DNA from: Flavobacteria bacterium BBFL7
GTDB lineage: Bacteria; Bacteroidota; Bacteroidia; Flavobacteriales; Flavobacteriaceae
DNA length: 64,000 nucleotides
Reading direction: 5' to 3'
Assembly (NCBI GenBank): GCA_000153385.1
Contig: CH672374.1
Span: forward strand, 942,958-1,006,957
A model generated the notes under the pieces. That model saw only the letters and a list, made by a program, of their open reading frames with translations, was not told the DNA's origin and did not search any database. A program made the translations under genes and the position numbers. Positions 45,050 through 53,012 of the stretch are shown here, one piece after another (positions within the stretch are counted from its first letter, which is position 1; every line of letters starts with the position of its first letter).

Positions 45050-45562
45050 ATGAAATCTATTTTTTTATCCTTTTACTTTGAAATACAAAGTACTTTAAAA
45101 CACCTAAGAGAACTTTTAGTGAGTTTAGGGTTTACTATTTCTAGCAAAATGTATGTCTTTTTTAAAAAGGGAACATCATGGCATCTTCAGACTAATCAGC
45201 TACTGTCCTACCCTAAGCATAGTTTAGGATTTCATCTAGGTTGCTTTTTATTAAAACACAAATTTGAACCTCAACCACGTTGTGAGGATCATGACGTTTT
45301 TCATGTTCTTACCGGTTATAAAGTAGATACAGCACAAGAAATTGCGATGCAGTTTTGGTTATGGGGCAACGGCAAACGCAGTCCATTTGTAGCTCTCGCG
45401 ATGCTAGTAGGATTACTACTTTATTTGGACTGTTATGACAGTTTTACTAGAGCATATTTAAAAGGTCAATATTCTAAAGCCATACACCATATTGATTTCA
45501 GCCAACATCTGTCATCACCTATATCAAATTTTAAAACTCACTATAACACAACCCTATCATGA
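45050..45562 (+). CDS. Coq4-like protein (start uncertain)
   Basis: Up to 170 residues. The core CEDHDVFHVLTGYKVDTAQEIAMQFWLWGNGKRSPFVALAMLVGLLLYL...FTRAYLKGQYSKAI has the Coq4 metal motif HDxxH-x11-E. Coq4 helps ubiquinone synthesis, but Bacteroidetes use menaquinone, so the role here is unclear. The 19-bp operator lies at codons 9-15 of this start. A GTG at 45119 or ATG at 45149 downstream would place the operator in the promoter and is at least as likely. The last bases overlap the DUF4173 gene start by 4 bp. Confidence 0.75.
   Translation: MKSIFLSFYFEIQSTLKHLRELLVSLGFTISSKMYVFFKKGTSWHLQTNQLLSYPKHSLGFHLGCFLLKHKFEPQPRCEDHDVFHVLTGYKVDTAQEIAMQFWLWGNGKRSPFVALAMLVGLLLYLDCYDSFTRAYLKGQYSKAIHHIDFSQHLSSPISNFKTHYNTTLS
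45074..45092 (+). promoter_or_regulatory. 19-bp operator TACTTTGAAATACAAAGTA
   Basis: Exact reverse complement of the element at 43121-43139. Lies at the 5' end of the Coq4-like/DUF4173 operon, 123 bp after the regulator gene. Confidence 0.6.
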
Positions 45563-46977
45563 AAAAGACCATCGTTATTATCCTAGGCGGCATCACATTT
45601 GCCACTTTATTTTACAACCACTTTTTAGGTTTAAACACCGCAATTTATGCTCTATTCCTTATTATAGCGCTAGCGATACTGAATACCAAATCACTTCTTA
45701 AGCCTTCCATAATTGCTAGTGCAGCTGGAATGATTGCCTCTTCCATTGCTATTATGATGCATGGATCTAGCATGGCAATAATGTGTTACTTCTTATCTGT
45801 ATTTTTATTTATAGGAATGGTTGCTAGCTCTCAAGCGAGTATTTACACGAGCTGGTTTAATGGATTATATAATCTGTTTTTTGGAATGTTCCATGACTTT
45901 ATTTTCAATATCCAAAAAATTAAAGAAGAGCCTACATCTACTTATGCAGTAAGTCAGATTATAAAAATTACTGTCATTCCTATACTCTTAATTATTTTAT
46001 TCTCTTATCTCTATAGTCTAGCAAATCCTGTATTTGCAGATTGGCTCACATTTATAGATCTCAGCTTTATAGATGGATTATGGTTTTTTACAGCTATACT
46101 AGGCGGCTTTATCATGGGAAATATTGCACAGCCTAATGCTATTGATCCTTTAACTGAAAATGATATCAAAACTGATAACTTTTTAAAATCTAAAGAACTA
46201 GAAAATCCAGAAATAGAAAAAGCTAAAAATGAATTGCAGCTAGGTACATTTTCCATCAGTGCTCTTAATATTCTTCTAGTCATCGTATTGATTACAGAGC
46301 TTATGTTTATCTCTAACATTAAAGACTTTGCTGCTTCAGAATTAAGCAATGCAGTTCACTCTGGTGTATATGCTAGTATTGTAAGTATTATTCTGGCCGT
46401 AGTGATTATTGCCATATTTTTTCGCGGAAGCATCAATTTTATACGAGAGAATGGGACTCTTAAAACACTCACTTTTATATGGATAGGACTTAATTCTCTA
46501 TTAATCGCCAGCATATTTACAAAGACTTATTTATACATCGATCAATATGGTTTATCCATGAAGCGCATAGGTGTTGTGGTGTATCTTACCTTATGTTTAA
46601 TAGGACTATTTACTACTTTCTTGAAAGTACAACACAGACTTAATTTTGTGTATCTATGGCGTCGTAATCTAGCGGTAGGTTTTGTGATAATTTCAATCTT
46701 TTCTTTATTCAATTGGTCTGCTATTGTTACAGATTACAATCTCAATAATGATTTTGTAGATCATAAACAGTTAGAACGATTGCTTCCCCAAAATGCTTTA
46801 ATCCTTAAAAAGCATGGATTATATGACGATGCACAACAGCTCAATAATAATTTCGGATATAGTTCTGCACGATACTGGGAAGAGCATTTTACAAATCGTC
46901 AATGGCAAGATTTTAATTATATCGCTTATCAAATTCAAAATGAAAATAATAACGATGATAAGAGTGATACACCATAG
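45559..46977 (+). CDS. DUF4153/DUF4173 multi-pass membrane protein
   Basis: 472 residues with about 10-12 membrane helices in the first 390, followed by a soluble tail with WEEHFTNRQWQDFNYIAYQIQNE. Mid-protein polar loop (GNIAQPNAIDPLTENDIKTDNFLKSKELENPEIEKAKNELQLG) is typical of the family. Function unknown. It overlaps the Coq4-like gene by 4 bp. Confidence 0.85.
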   Translation: MKKTIVIILGGITFATLFYNHFLGLNTAIYALFLIIALAILNTKSLLKPSIIASAAGMIASSIAIMMHGSSMAIMCYFLSVFLFIGMVASSQASIYTSWFNGLYNLFFGMFHDFIFNIQKIKEEPTSTYAVSQIIKITVIPILLIILFSYLYSLANPVFADWLTFIDLSFIDGLWFFTAILGGFIMGNIAQPNAIDPLTENDIKTDNFLKSKELENPEIEKAKNELQLGTFSISALNILLVIVLITELMFISNIKDFAASELSNAVHSGVYASIVSIILAVVIIAIFFRGSINFIRENGTLKTLTFIWIGLNSLLIASIFTKTYLYIDQYGLSMKRIGVVVYLTLCLIGLFTTFLKVQHRLNFVYLWRRNLAVGFVIISIFSLFNWSAIVTDYNLNNDFVDHKQLERLLPQNALILKKHGLYDDAQQLNNNFGYSSARYWEEHFTNRQWQDFNYIAYQIQNENNNDDKSDTP

Positions 46978-47290
46978 ACTTAGCTTATTTAAAAGGACTA
47001 ATTATTTTGCAATCAAGACAGCCTTACTGACGTTTCTCTACATGTGTATTGTAGGACCTATCTATATCTTAACGCATTTAGACTTTTTAGTATCTTTTAT
47101 CTTACTAGGTTTTTTACTAGGTATTTTTATAAATAGTATTGTCATACTAGTAGTCCTCATTCAGTTCATAAATAGATTGAATCGTATAGTTGAAACTCTT
47201 TTTACACTTTACATGTTACTACTTAATATACCTATCGCCTTTCTTTTATTACTTCTCTATAATTACTCAAACCATCATATCTACCTATGA
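46940..47290 (+). CDS. Small membrane protein of the DUF4173 operon
   Basis: About 116 residues with ATG at 46940 (MKIITMIRVIHHRLSLFKRTNYFAIKTALLTF) or 46955. The open frame extends further upstream only inside the DUF4173 gene. Three hydrophobic helices (LTFLYMCIVGPIYILTHL, FLVSFILLGFLLGIFINSIVILVVLIQFI, LFTLYMLLLNIPIAFLLLLLYNY). It ends 4 bp into the next gene start, which encodes a similar-looking small membrane protein (shared LLNIPIAFLLLL / LLINLPIAFLYF), suggesting tandem paralogues. Confidence 0.7.
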   Translation: MKIITMIRVIHHRLSLFKRTNYFAIKTALLTFLYMCIVGPIYILTHLDFLVSFILLGFLLGIFINSIVILVVLIQFINRLNRIVETLFTLYMLLLNIPIAFLLLLLYNYSNHHIYL

Positions 47291-47595
47291 CATATTTACA
47301 AGAATTAACACCTATTAATCGATTTGCACACTGGAACGCACTCGCTAGTTTTAGCTTAGGGACATTATCCCTATTATCCTACCTAATATTTAAACAAAGT
47401 GATTTAATAGAAATAGGTATAGTATACACAATCGTGGCTGTCGTGTGGAACAGCATTGTTTTAGTAATGATTTTATTTGCGGCGCTAGGTCAGAAAACAT
47501 CATTTAAAGAAACGACTTCCACTATCGGTATCCTGCTTATTAATTTACCTATCGCCTTCCTATATTTTATCATTATTATTGAATATGCTATATGA
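47287..47595 (+). CDS. Small membrane protein of the DUF4173 operon
   Basis: 102 residues with three hydrophobic helices (ALASFSLGTLSLLSYLIF, IGIVYTIVAVVWNSIVLVMILFAAL, IGILLINLPIAFLYFIIIIEYAI). It resembles its upstream neighbour in its last helix. Overlaps both neighbours by 4 bp, so translation is coupled. Function unknown. Confidence 0.72.
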   Translation: MTYLQELTPINRFAHWNALASFSLGTLSLLSYLIFKQSDLIEIGIVYTIVAVVWNSIVLVMILFAALGQKTSFKETTSTIGILLINLPIAFLYFIIIIEYAI

Positions 47596-48269
47596 AAACA
47601 TTAATCCTTAATCGTTATAAAGAACTGAGCATTTTACTCATACTCAGTTTTACAAGTATAATGTTACTAGCCGTGCGTATGAAAATTACTCACGACTTTT
47701 ATATGTTATTTCTAGTCTGGAATCTTTTTCTAGCATTACTACCTTATGGTATTAGTTTATGGTTTGAAACCAGTATAGCTAGTGCATGCTCAACGGTAAG
47801 TATCCGGTGGTTTACGGTGCCCGTTTTTATAATATGGTTACTAGTCTTACCTAATGCACCATACATTATAACTGACTTGATACACATTAGAAATGCTAGT
47901 GGTGCTTTTCTGATTTATGATAGTATTCTCATCGCCAGTTTTGCCATTACTGGTTGCTGGGCAGGATTTAAGAGCATATATCAAATGATTAAAAGTTTAA
48001 GTTCCATATATAGATTTAAAAAGAATCTCTTTAAAATAATTATAGAATATATGATATTGATTCTATGCGCTGTAGGCATCTATTTAGGTCGTGATTTAAG
48101 ATGGAATAGTTGGGATATTATCCAGCATCCAGATCAATTATTTATTGATACATTGTCTATTTTCATTTATCCATTATCACATCAAACGGCATGGCTACAA
48201 ATCATGCCCATGAGTATATTTTTAATAGTTCTCTATAAATTATTTCTTCAATATGAAACCAAGGTCTAA
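47592..48269 (+). CDS. DUF1361 membrane protein
   Basis: 225 residues, about six membrane helices. The family signature is LVWNLFLALLPYGISLWFE...WLLVLPNAPYIITDLIHI and CAVGIYLGRDLRWNSWDI, with conserved polar residues close to the membrane. Function unknown. Overlaps the DUF2809 gene by 17 bp. Confidence 0.9.
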   Translation: MKTLILNRYKELSILLILSFTSIMLLAVRMKITHDFYMLFLVWNLFLALLPYGISLWFETSIASACSTVSIRWFTVPVFIIWLLVLPNAPYIITDLIHIRNASGAFLIYDSILIASFAITGCWAGFKSIYQMIKSLSSIYRFKKNLFKIIIEYMILILCAVGIYLGRDLRWNSWDIIQHPDQLFIDTLSIFIYPLSHQTAWLQIMPMSIFLIVLYKLFLQYETKV

Positions 48270-48633
48270 AATCCAGTATGGTATCCTAGCGGTCATCCTC
48301 TTTATTATAGAAGTAATAATAGCTCTCTATATTAATGATTCATTTATTCGTCCATTTTTAGGGGACGTGCTGGTCATAGGATTGATTTACTGTACCGTTA
48401 TGGCTATTTGCCCATTTCGTGTTATTACGGTAGCAATAGGTACTTTAATTTTCAGTTATCTTGTAGAAACTGCTCAATATTTTCAAATTATCGAGGTATT
48501 AGGTTTACAAGAATTTCGCTGGGCCAGAGTTATCATAGGCACTAGTTTTTCTTGGTGGGATATGGTGTGTTATACCTTAGGGTTTATAATCATATTACTT
48601 ATTGAGAAAAAGAAAATACTTTTGAGAGAGTAA
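48253..48633 (+). CDS. DUF2809 membrane protein
   Basis: 126 residues, four helices, with the family's LIFSYLVETAQYFQIIEVLGLQEFRWARVIIGTSFSWWDMVCYTLG. It is the last gene of the DUF4173 operon, followed by a terminator. Function unknown. Confidence 0.9.
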   Translation: MKPRSKIQYGILAVILFIIEVIIALYINDSFIRPFLGDVLVIGLIYCTVMAICPFRVITVAIGTLIFSYLVETAQYFQIIEVLGLQEFRWARVIIGTSFSWWDMVCYTLGFIIILLIEKKKILLRE

Positions 48634-48670
48634 TAGCACTTTCTCAAAAGTATATTTAAAACACCTTCAT

Positions 48671-48700
48671 AAAAAAAGCGAGCTTAGGCTCGCTTTTTTT
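48671..48700. terminator. Bidirectional intrinsic terminator
   Basis: AAAAAAAGCGAGC / GCTCGCTTTTTTT hairpin between the convergent DUF2809 and lysine-dehydrogenase-like genes. Confidence 0.9.
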
Positions 48701-48717
48701 ATGTGTATAATTTTTGC

Positions 48718-49941
48718 TTACTCCTTACCGTCCACAAAATCTTGTAAATAAGAGAACCGCTCTGTTAATTTACCTTCACTAGTGGTCATTTGTGCGCGTT
48801 CTAATATTCCGTTTTTATCACCATTAAAAAATGCAGGAATCACGTGCTTTTCAAACATCTCACCAAAACCTTCACTCGCATCTTTAGGCAATTCACAAGG
48901 TAGATTATCTACAGCCATAACAGTTATAGCGCCGGCAGTTTTAAATGGCACCTCTTTTTCGGTAGAAGCATCATAGGCATAAATAGGATCTGCAATGGTA
49001 CTAGGTCTAATGGTACAAGCAATAGGACCATCAATATCACAACTTACGTCTGCAACTAGATTAATATTAAAATCGTCAGACTTCATATCTTCTCGAGTAA
49101 AGAAGTATGGAGCACCATTTCCATAGAAGTGACCTGTAATCAACATATCTGTGACATGAGCATATTTCATAAAATCGCTCTTCAACAACTCTGGATTATT
49201 ATAACATTCTGTTTTTGTAGGCTTATATCCATCTTTCCGAGTATAATAATCTACTACGTCTAACTGCGTATACACGGTTTGCACATTATTAAACTGCCCT
49301 AATTGTAAATATTCTTTAGGCTTTAAAGCATGTATATGTAATTCTTCCAGCACTTCTATAATACCACCGGCTACTTTTCCCACTCCAGTCATCGCGATGT
49401 TAATAGGTGGTAAATCGCATTTAATACGTTTTAACTCTGCTTTAAGCGCTTTATAATCTGGTAAAGATTCTACCTTAGGTAATTCAAACAGTCCATCGCG
49501 CAATCCTAGTGCACGGAAACCGTTATAAGCTCCTACAATACCAGCATATCTACCGAAACCTATCAATCTTGCTCCGTTTTTCTTTACGATAGTTTCATGA
49601 TCATAAAGCTCTATTTTTTTATCTAAAATTGTTCTTAACAATTCTCTATTATAAGGTTGCTTTTTAATCGTATGGGAGAAGAAGAAATATTTTTTTTGAG
49701 GTATGAGAGCATCCATAGGTACTTCTTTTACACCTATCATCACATCTGCACTGCTTACATCTTCTTGAACATCAATGCCACTAGCGGCATATTGTGCGTC
49801 ACTAAAAATTCTAATAGGAGAAGACTCTACTGTGAATTGCGCTTTCGCGAAAGCGTGATTTAAACGACCTAACTGCTCTGGAGTAAACACTACTCTCCTA
49901 TCTGGCGGATTCTTTCTCTCTCTAATTATGGCAAATTTCAT
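48718..49941 (-). CDS. Saccharopine/alanine dehydrogenase-like NAD(P) enzyme
   Basis: 407 residues. The AlaDH/PNT-type N-terminus is KFAIIRERKNPPDRRVVFTPEQLGRLN, with VMIGVKEVPMDALIPQKKYFFFSHTIKKQ. The nucleotide-binding loop is TGVGKVAGGIIEVL (about 187-200). Late motifs are LVADVSCDIDGPIACTIRPSTIADPIYAYD and AVDNLPCELPKDASEGFG, as in yeast Lys1-type saccharopine dehydrogenase. The reaction is likely NAD-dependent oxidative cleavage of saccharopine or a related secondary amine; the exact substrate is uncertain. Palindrome copy 11 encodes HAFAKAQ near residue 33. Confidence 0.85.
   Translation of the reverse strand: MKFAIIRERKNPPDRRVVFTPEQLGRLNHAFAKAQFTVESSPIRIFSDAQYAASGIDVQEDVSSADVMIGVKEVPMDALIPQKKYFFFSHTIKKQPYNRELLRTILDKKIELYDHETIVKKNGARLIGFGRYAGIVGAYNGFRALGLRDGLFELPKVESLPDYKALKAELKRIKCDLPPINIAMTGVGKVAGGIIEVLEELHIHALKPKEYLQLGQFNNVQTVYTQLDVVDYYTRKDGYKPTKTECYNNPELLKSDFMKYAHVTDMLITGHFYGNGAPYFFTREDMKSDDFNINLVADVSCDIDGPIACTIRPSTIADPIYAYDASTEKEVPFKTAGAITVMAVDNLPCELPKDASEGFGEMFEKHVIPAFFNGDKNGILERAQMTTSEGKLTERFSYLQDFVDGKE
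49840..49855. repeat. 16-bp palindrome CGCTTTCGCGAAAGCG, copy 11 (inside a coding sequence)
   Basis: Perfect copy within the saccharopine-dehydrogenase-like gene, read AFAKA. Last copy before ssrA; none follows in the remaining 14 kb. Confidence 0.97.
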
Positions 49942-50107
49942 GGTGGATTTTTAAAGTAGCAATATAAGGAAATCAGGCAGAACCCTATTATGGGAATTAT
50001 AGTTAATGAGTCGGGAAATATGATTCAAATTTGAAGGATGACACCGGTGCATCTTTGTCATATAATAAAACATAACCGCCTAAACACAAGGCATAAAAAA
50101 CAATATC

Positions 50108-50512
50108 ATGAAAAAAATAATCGCATTTTTAACCATTGCACTAGCATTTACAGCAACTTCTCAAGCGCAACACAGCATGAAGAAAGATAAGATGATGGAT
50201 GCTCCTGTAAAGACAATTGCATTAGAACAAGTAGCTGGCGAATTTGTACAAAAAGAAATCAAAGTAAATCCTGGAACTTATGTATTTACCGTCACTAACA
50301 ATGAAGTAGGACACGATGTAGGATTTGTACTGGTAAAGAAAGGAGATGATATTTCTAACCCAAAGAATCATATTCAAACCGCATATGTAACGCAGGCTGT
50401 AGCCACTGGTCAGACGCAATCATCACAGGCAACAACATTGAGCGCAGGATCTTACTATTACTTTTGTCCATTAAACCCTACTGCAACAGATAATTTATTA
50501 ATTGTTGAGTAA
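50108..50512 (+). CDS. Exported cupredoxin-like protein without the classical copper site
   Basis: 134 residues with signal peptide MKKIIAFLTIALAFTATSQAQ. The mature part is a cupredoxin-style beta-sandwich (EIKVNPGTYVFTVTNNEVGHDVGFVLVKK...TTLSAGSYYYFCPLNPTATDNLLIVE). One His (GHDVGF) and the Cys (YYFCPLNP) are in cupredoxin positions, but the second His and the Met expected after Cys are missing. Copper binding is therefore doubtful. It may act as a structural or a modified redox protein. Monocistronic. Confidence 0.8.
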   Translation: MKKIIAFLTIALAFTATSQAQHSMKKDKMMDAPVKTIALEQVAGEFVQKEIKVNPGTYVFTVTNNEVGHDVGFVLVKKGDDISNPKNHIQTAYVTQAVATGQTQSSQATTLSAGSYYYFCPLNPTATDNLLIVE

Positions 50513-50550
50513 CTCTAGGTCATTCCCCATAGATATAGAGTTCACTCTTG

Positions 50551-50583
50551 ATCCCAACTCGCTGCTGAGTTGGGATTTTTTTA
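50551..50583 (+). terminator. Intrinsic terminator of the cupredoxin-like gene
   Basis: ATCCCAACTC / GAGTTGGGAT hairpin followed by a T-run. Confidence 0.9.
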
Positions 50584-50627
50584 ATTCTTTTGGCATAGTT
50601 TTTACTACTGTTACAGTGGCTAATAAT

Positions 50628-50635
50628 TATATTTG
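50628..50635 (+). promoter_or_regulatory. -7 promoter element of ssrA
   Basis: TATATTTG, a match to TAnnTTTG, about 50 bp before the mature tmRNA 5' end. A clear -33 TTG is not seen at ideal spacing. Confidence 0.45.
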
Positions 50636-50686
50636 CAGTCGCTTTGGTTTTGAGTCCTGGACTTAAAAAAGAAGTATAGACAATTT

Positions 50687-51082
50687 GGGGTCGACTGGTT
50701 TTGACAGCGAGACCGAGTTAATTGTAAGCATGTAGAGCGCTGGGAAACAGCTCTTAAATCTCATTTTTCATCTTTTTTAAACGGCGAGAATAACTACGCC
50801 CTAGCTGCATAATCTGAATTATAGTAAGATAGTGCCTCGGTCTACTAGGTAGACAAGCAGGAAATCTCTCAGCAGCCTTGATTTACGGCGACTGATTATG
50901 GGATTTCGTAAAAGTAAATCTATCCTCATCAGGGCTTTGATGTTGAGGAGAAACTCGATTGAAGACAAGCGTTACTTTGGTAGTTTCTAACCGGTGTAAC
51001 GACTGAAATTAAATGGAAACTAAACATGTAGAAGGCCGTTAAATCGCTCGTTTGGACGAGAGTTCGATTCTCTCCGACTCCA
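50687..51082 (+). ncRNA. ssrA: Transfer-messenger RNA (tmRNA)
   Basis: The 5' GGGGTCGACTGGTTTTGACAG and 3' GAGTTCGATTCTCTCCGACTCC pair into the tRNA-like acceptor and T-arm; the discriminator A is at 51082 and CCA is not fully encoded. The tag reading frame (50783-50812) is GGC GAG AAT AAC TAC GCC CTA GCT GCA TAA, giving GENNYALAA. tmRNA with SmpB rescues stalled ribosomes and tags the incomplete protein for proteolysis. The 3' end is a favoured integration site, and the foreign island begins right behind it. Confidence 0.97.
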
Positions 51083-51088
51083 CAATTA

Positions 51089-51118
51089 GCCTCATAATTA
51101 ATTGATTATGAGGCTTTT
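51089..51118 (+). terminator. Intrinsic terminator of ssrA
   Basis: GCCTCATAAT / ATTATGAGGC, 10-bp perfect stem, loop TAATTG, then TTTT. Confidence 0.85.
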
Positions 51119-51443
51119 GTATTTTAAGGGGCGTATTAAGGGGCACAAAGTGTTGCTTAAAAAACTTAAATTATGAATGTTCTTATTAATATTTCTTGAT
51201 TATTATTATCATCTAAACACACAAACTTATTATTTCACATCTTAACAGCCGAATCTGTATATCAAATAGCTAAAGAGTTATCTGATAAGGAAATGTTATT
51301 ACTTCATAAAAAAGATAACCGCAGATGTGAATTTATATCAATCTCTTAAAAAGGTAAAAAAGAAGCATACAACAATAATGTCTAAAATAGAAATGCGTAA
51401 TCTTTTATTGCAAAACGTGTTTCATGTTAAAATCTAATTGCGC
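51119..51443. other. 325-bp island edge: tandem short repeats and gene remnant
   Basis: Contains TTAAGGGGC twice in tandem (about 51124-51142; ...TTAAGGGGCGTATTAAGGGGC...), which resembles arm-type binding repeats beside integrase attachment sites, and the decayed small gene listed separately. No integrase gene and no intact protein frame are visible. Confidence 0.5.
51245..51437 (+). pseudogene. Frameshifted remnant of a small island-associated gene
   Basis: One frame reads TAESVYQIAKELSDKEMLLLHKKDNRR and stops. A +1 shifted frame continues SLKKVKKKHTTIMSKIEMRNLLLQNVFHVKI and ends at 51437. Joined, these resemble the short helical proteins (LSDKEL... then ...LLxNVF) found near HTH_17 genes in Bacteroidetes mobile regions. 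There is no ATG at the front. Identification is from memory of the pattern and is tentative. Confidence 0.4.
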
Positions 51444-51725
51444 TTATCTATACTGAACTGCTTTCTTCAAATCAGCCTTTAAATAATAGATTTTATTTCC
51501 TAACCTACAAGATTTTAAAACACCCTTATTAGTCCAACTCCATAAGGTAGTTAAAGATATGCTGAAGTATTGAGCTGCTTCTTCTCTTGTTAAGTAAGTA
51601 TCATGATCTTTACTTTCTTCAACTTGATCTAAATACAGTTTTATCTTAGGCATAAGTTTTTCAGATATAGCTTCAGCTAATTCCCCTACAGTAACGTCTT
51701 GAATTTGTATAAATTTAGTCTCCAT
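51444..51725 (-). CDS. Excisionase/MerR-like helix-turn-helix protein (HTH_17)
   Basis: 93 residues. An N-terminal helical coiled-coil-like stretch (VTVGELAEAISEKLMPKIKLYLDQVEESK) precedes the DNA-binding domain TREEAAQYFSISLTTLWSWTNKGVLKSCRLGNKIYYLKADLKKAV. This is typical of the small DNA-binding genes of integrative elements. It is 36 bp downstream of mcrC on the same strand and may act as excisionase or regulator of the element (inference). Confidence 0.88.
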   Translation of the reverse strand: METKFIQIQDVTVGELAEAISEKLMPKIKLYLDQVEESKDHDTYLTREEAAQYFSISLTTLWSWTNKGVLKSCRLGNKIYYLKADLKKAVQYR

Positions 51726-51761
51726 GGCATTAAAGTTTTAATTAATTTAATTCCAATAAAA

Positions 51762-53012
51762 TTAATTAATTCCTAAAACCATTTCTATTATCTCGTGCCC
51801 TAGCATATCATTAAGGTTATTATCTCTCTGTAAAACGCTAACAAACCCCATTTTACACTGATGATCTATTTCAGAAGTTTCATCATTATCTTGTTTTGAG
51901 TAATCATCTGTTAGATAAGACATGAACTTGTTTTCAGTGTAATCACCTGGGTATAACAACATGGCCTTCTCGGCATCCCAAAAACGGCAATAAGTATACA
52001 TTTGTCTTAGGTCATTTACAGATGCAGTACTTTTATTAGGTCGTTTCCATTTAGTATCGATTATATAGGTCTTTCCGCTTTTGCGTAGTACAATATCTGG
52101 ACGCAAACTATTGTTAGCCCAAAACGATTTAGATTCTTGTCCTGAAACTTCAATTTCAAAACCTATGCTGGCTTTTTGTAGTTGCTTCAAGATATACGTT
52201 TCCCACAGTTCATTCATATCAAAAAGTAAAGACAACATTTTTTCTTTACCACTAGAAATGTCAGGTGAATAATTAAGAATAATCAGTCTAGCTAATTCTA
52301 GCGCGTTCTTGTAACTTAACGTTTTTCGATTTAAGCTCATCTCATTTAGGTGCTTTGCAGTAATTGCTTTGTTGTCCACTTCTGGAAAATTTAACTGTAC
52401 CCGACTTGCTAAATCTTGTAATCTAGATCCGTTGGTGAACTGGCCAACAATAGCCAATGCTTTACTTAAAACTTGGTGTAAAAAATGATTACTATCATAA
52501 ACTTGGTGTGTTGTGTAAAAACGTTCTTTATGGACGATGTTACTTTTAATATGACCTGCAAACTCTAGCTTTCCTTTTAATGCTTTGGTATTTTTAGTCT
52601 GCTTTCTATATTGTTTAATCAGGCCTTTGCGTACCAAACTTTCCAGTTCTTGCAAATACAATTCAAAATAAACTTCCAACAAATTAAGGTGCTGTCTTTT
52701 TACATTAGCCGCCCCTGAAGAATCCGCTTTCAGCTTGCCACAAGCTTGTAACATTTTTAATAGGACACCTTTCCACTTATTATCGTCGTCGTCTTTATCT
52801 GCTTTAGGATGAATCTCTATAACTAATCCATCTACCTGAATCACCCCAACATATTGATTGAACTTGATACCTTTTGCTATAGGTTCAAAGTAATTCCCAT
52901 CATGGTATTCATTAAGTTTTAGCAATGCGTTTAAATGCGTGGTTCTAAAACCATGCTCGCCTACATAGAGTCGTTGATGTTCAAAAACAGATATGGTTTT
53001 AAGATGTTTCAA
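51762..53012 (-). CDS. mcrC: McrC-family restriction nuclease subunit
   Basis: 416 residues. The N-terminal McrC domain (ISVFEHQRLYVGEHGFRTTHLNALLKL...VGVIQVDGLVIEIHPKAD) is followed by the C-terminal PD-(D/E)xK nuclease: Asp306 in LRPDIVL, Asp319 and Lys321 in YIIDTKWK. McrC is the nuclease partner of the McrB AAA+ motor and cuts modified or foreign DNA. It starts directly after the mcrB stop with no gap, as in known McrBC operons. Confidence 0.95.
   Translation of the reverse strand: MKHLKTISVFEHQRLYVGEHGFRTTHLNALLKLNEYHDGNYFEPIAKGIKFNQYVGVIQVDGLVIEIHPKADKDDDDNKWKGVLLKMLQACGKLKADSSGAANVKRQHLNLLEVYFELYLQELESLVRKGLIKQYRKQTKNTKALKGKLEFAGHIKSNIVHKERFYTTHQVYDSNHFLHQVLSKALAIVGQFTNGSRLQDLASRVQLNFPEVDNKAITAKHLNEMSLNRKTLSYKNALELARLIILNYSPDISSGKEKMLSLLFDMNELWETYILKQLQKASIGFEIEVSGQESKSFWANNSLRPDIVLRKSGKTYIIDTKWKRPNKSTASVNDLRQMYTYCRFWDAEKAMLLYPGDYTENKFMSYLTDDYSKQDNDETSEIDHQCKMGFVSVLQRDNNLNDMLGHEIIEMVLGIN

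Noticed and set aside
4695-49855. The palindrome as CRISPR repeat, IS end or terminator
   Set aside because: Copies are kilobases apart, without spacers, transposase or T-tails, and many are inside genes.
51245-51437. Intact small gene at the island edge
   Set aside because: No start codon and a +1 frameshift break the frame; recorded as a remnant only.
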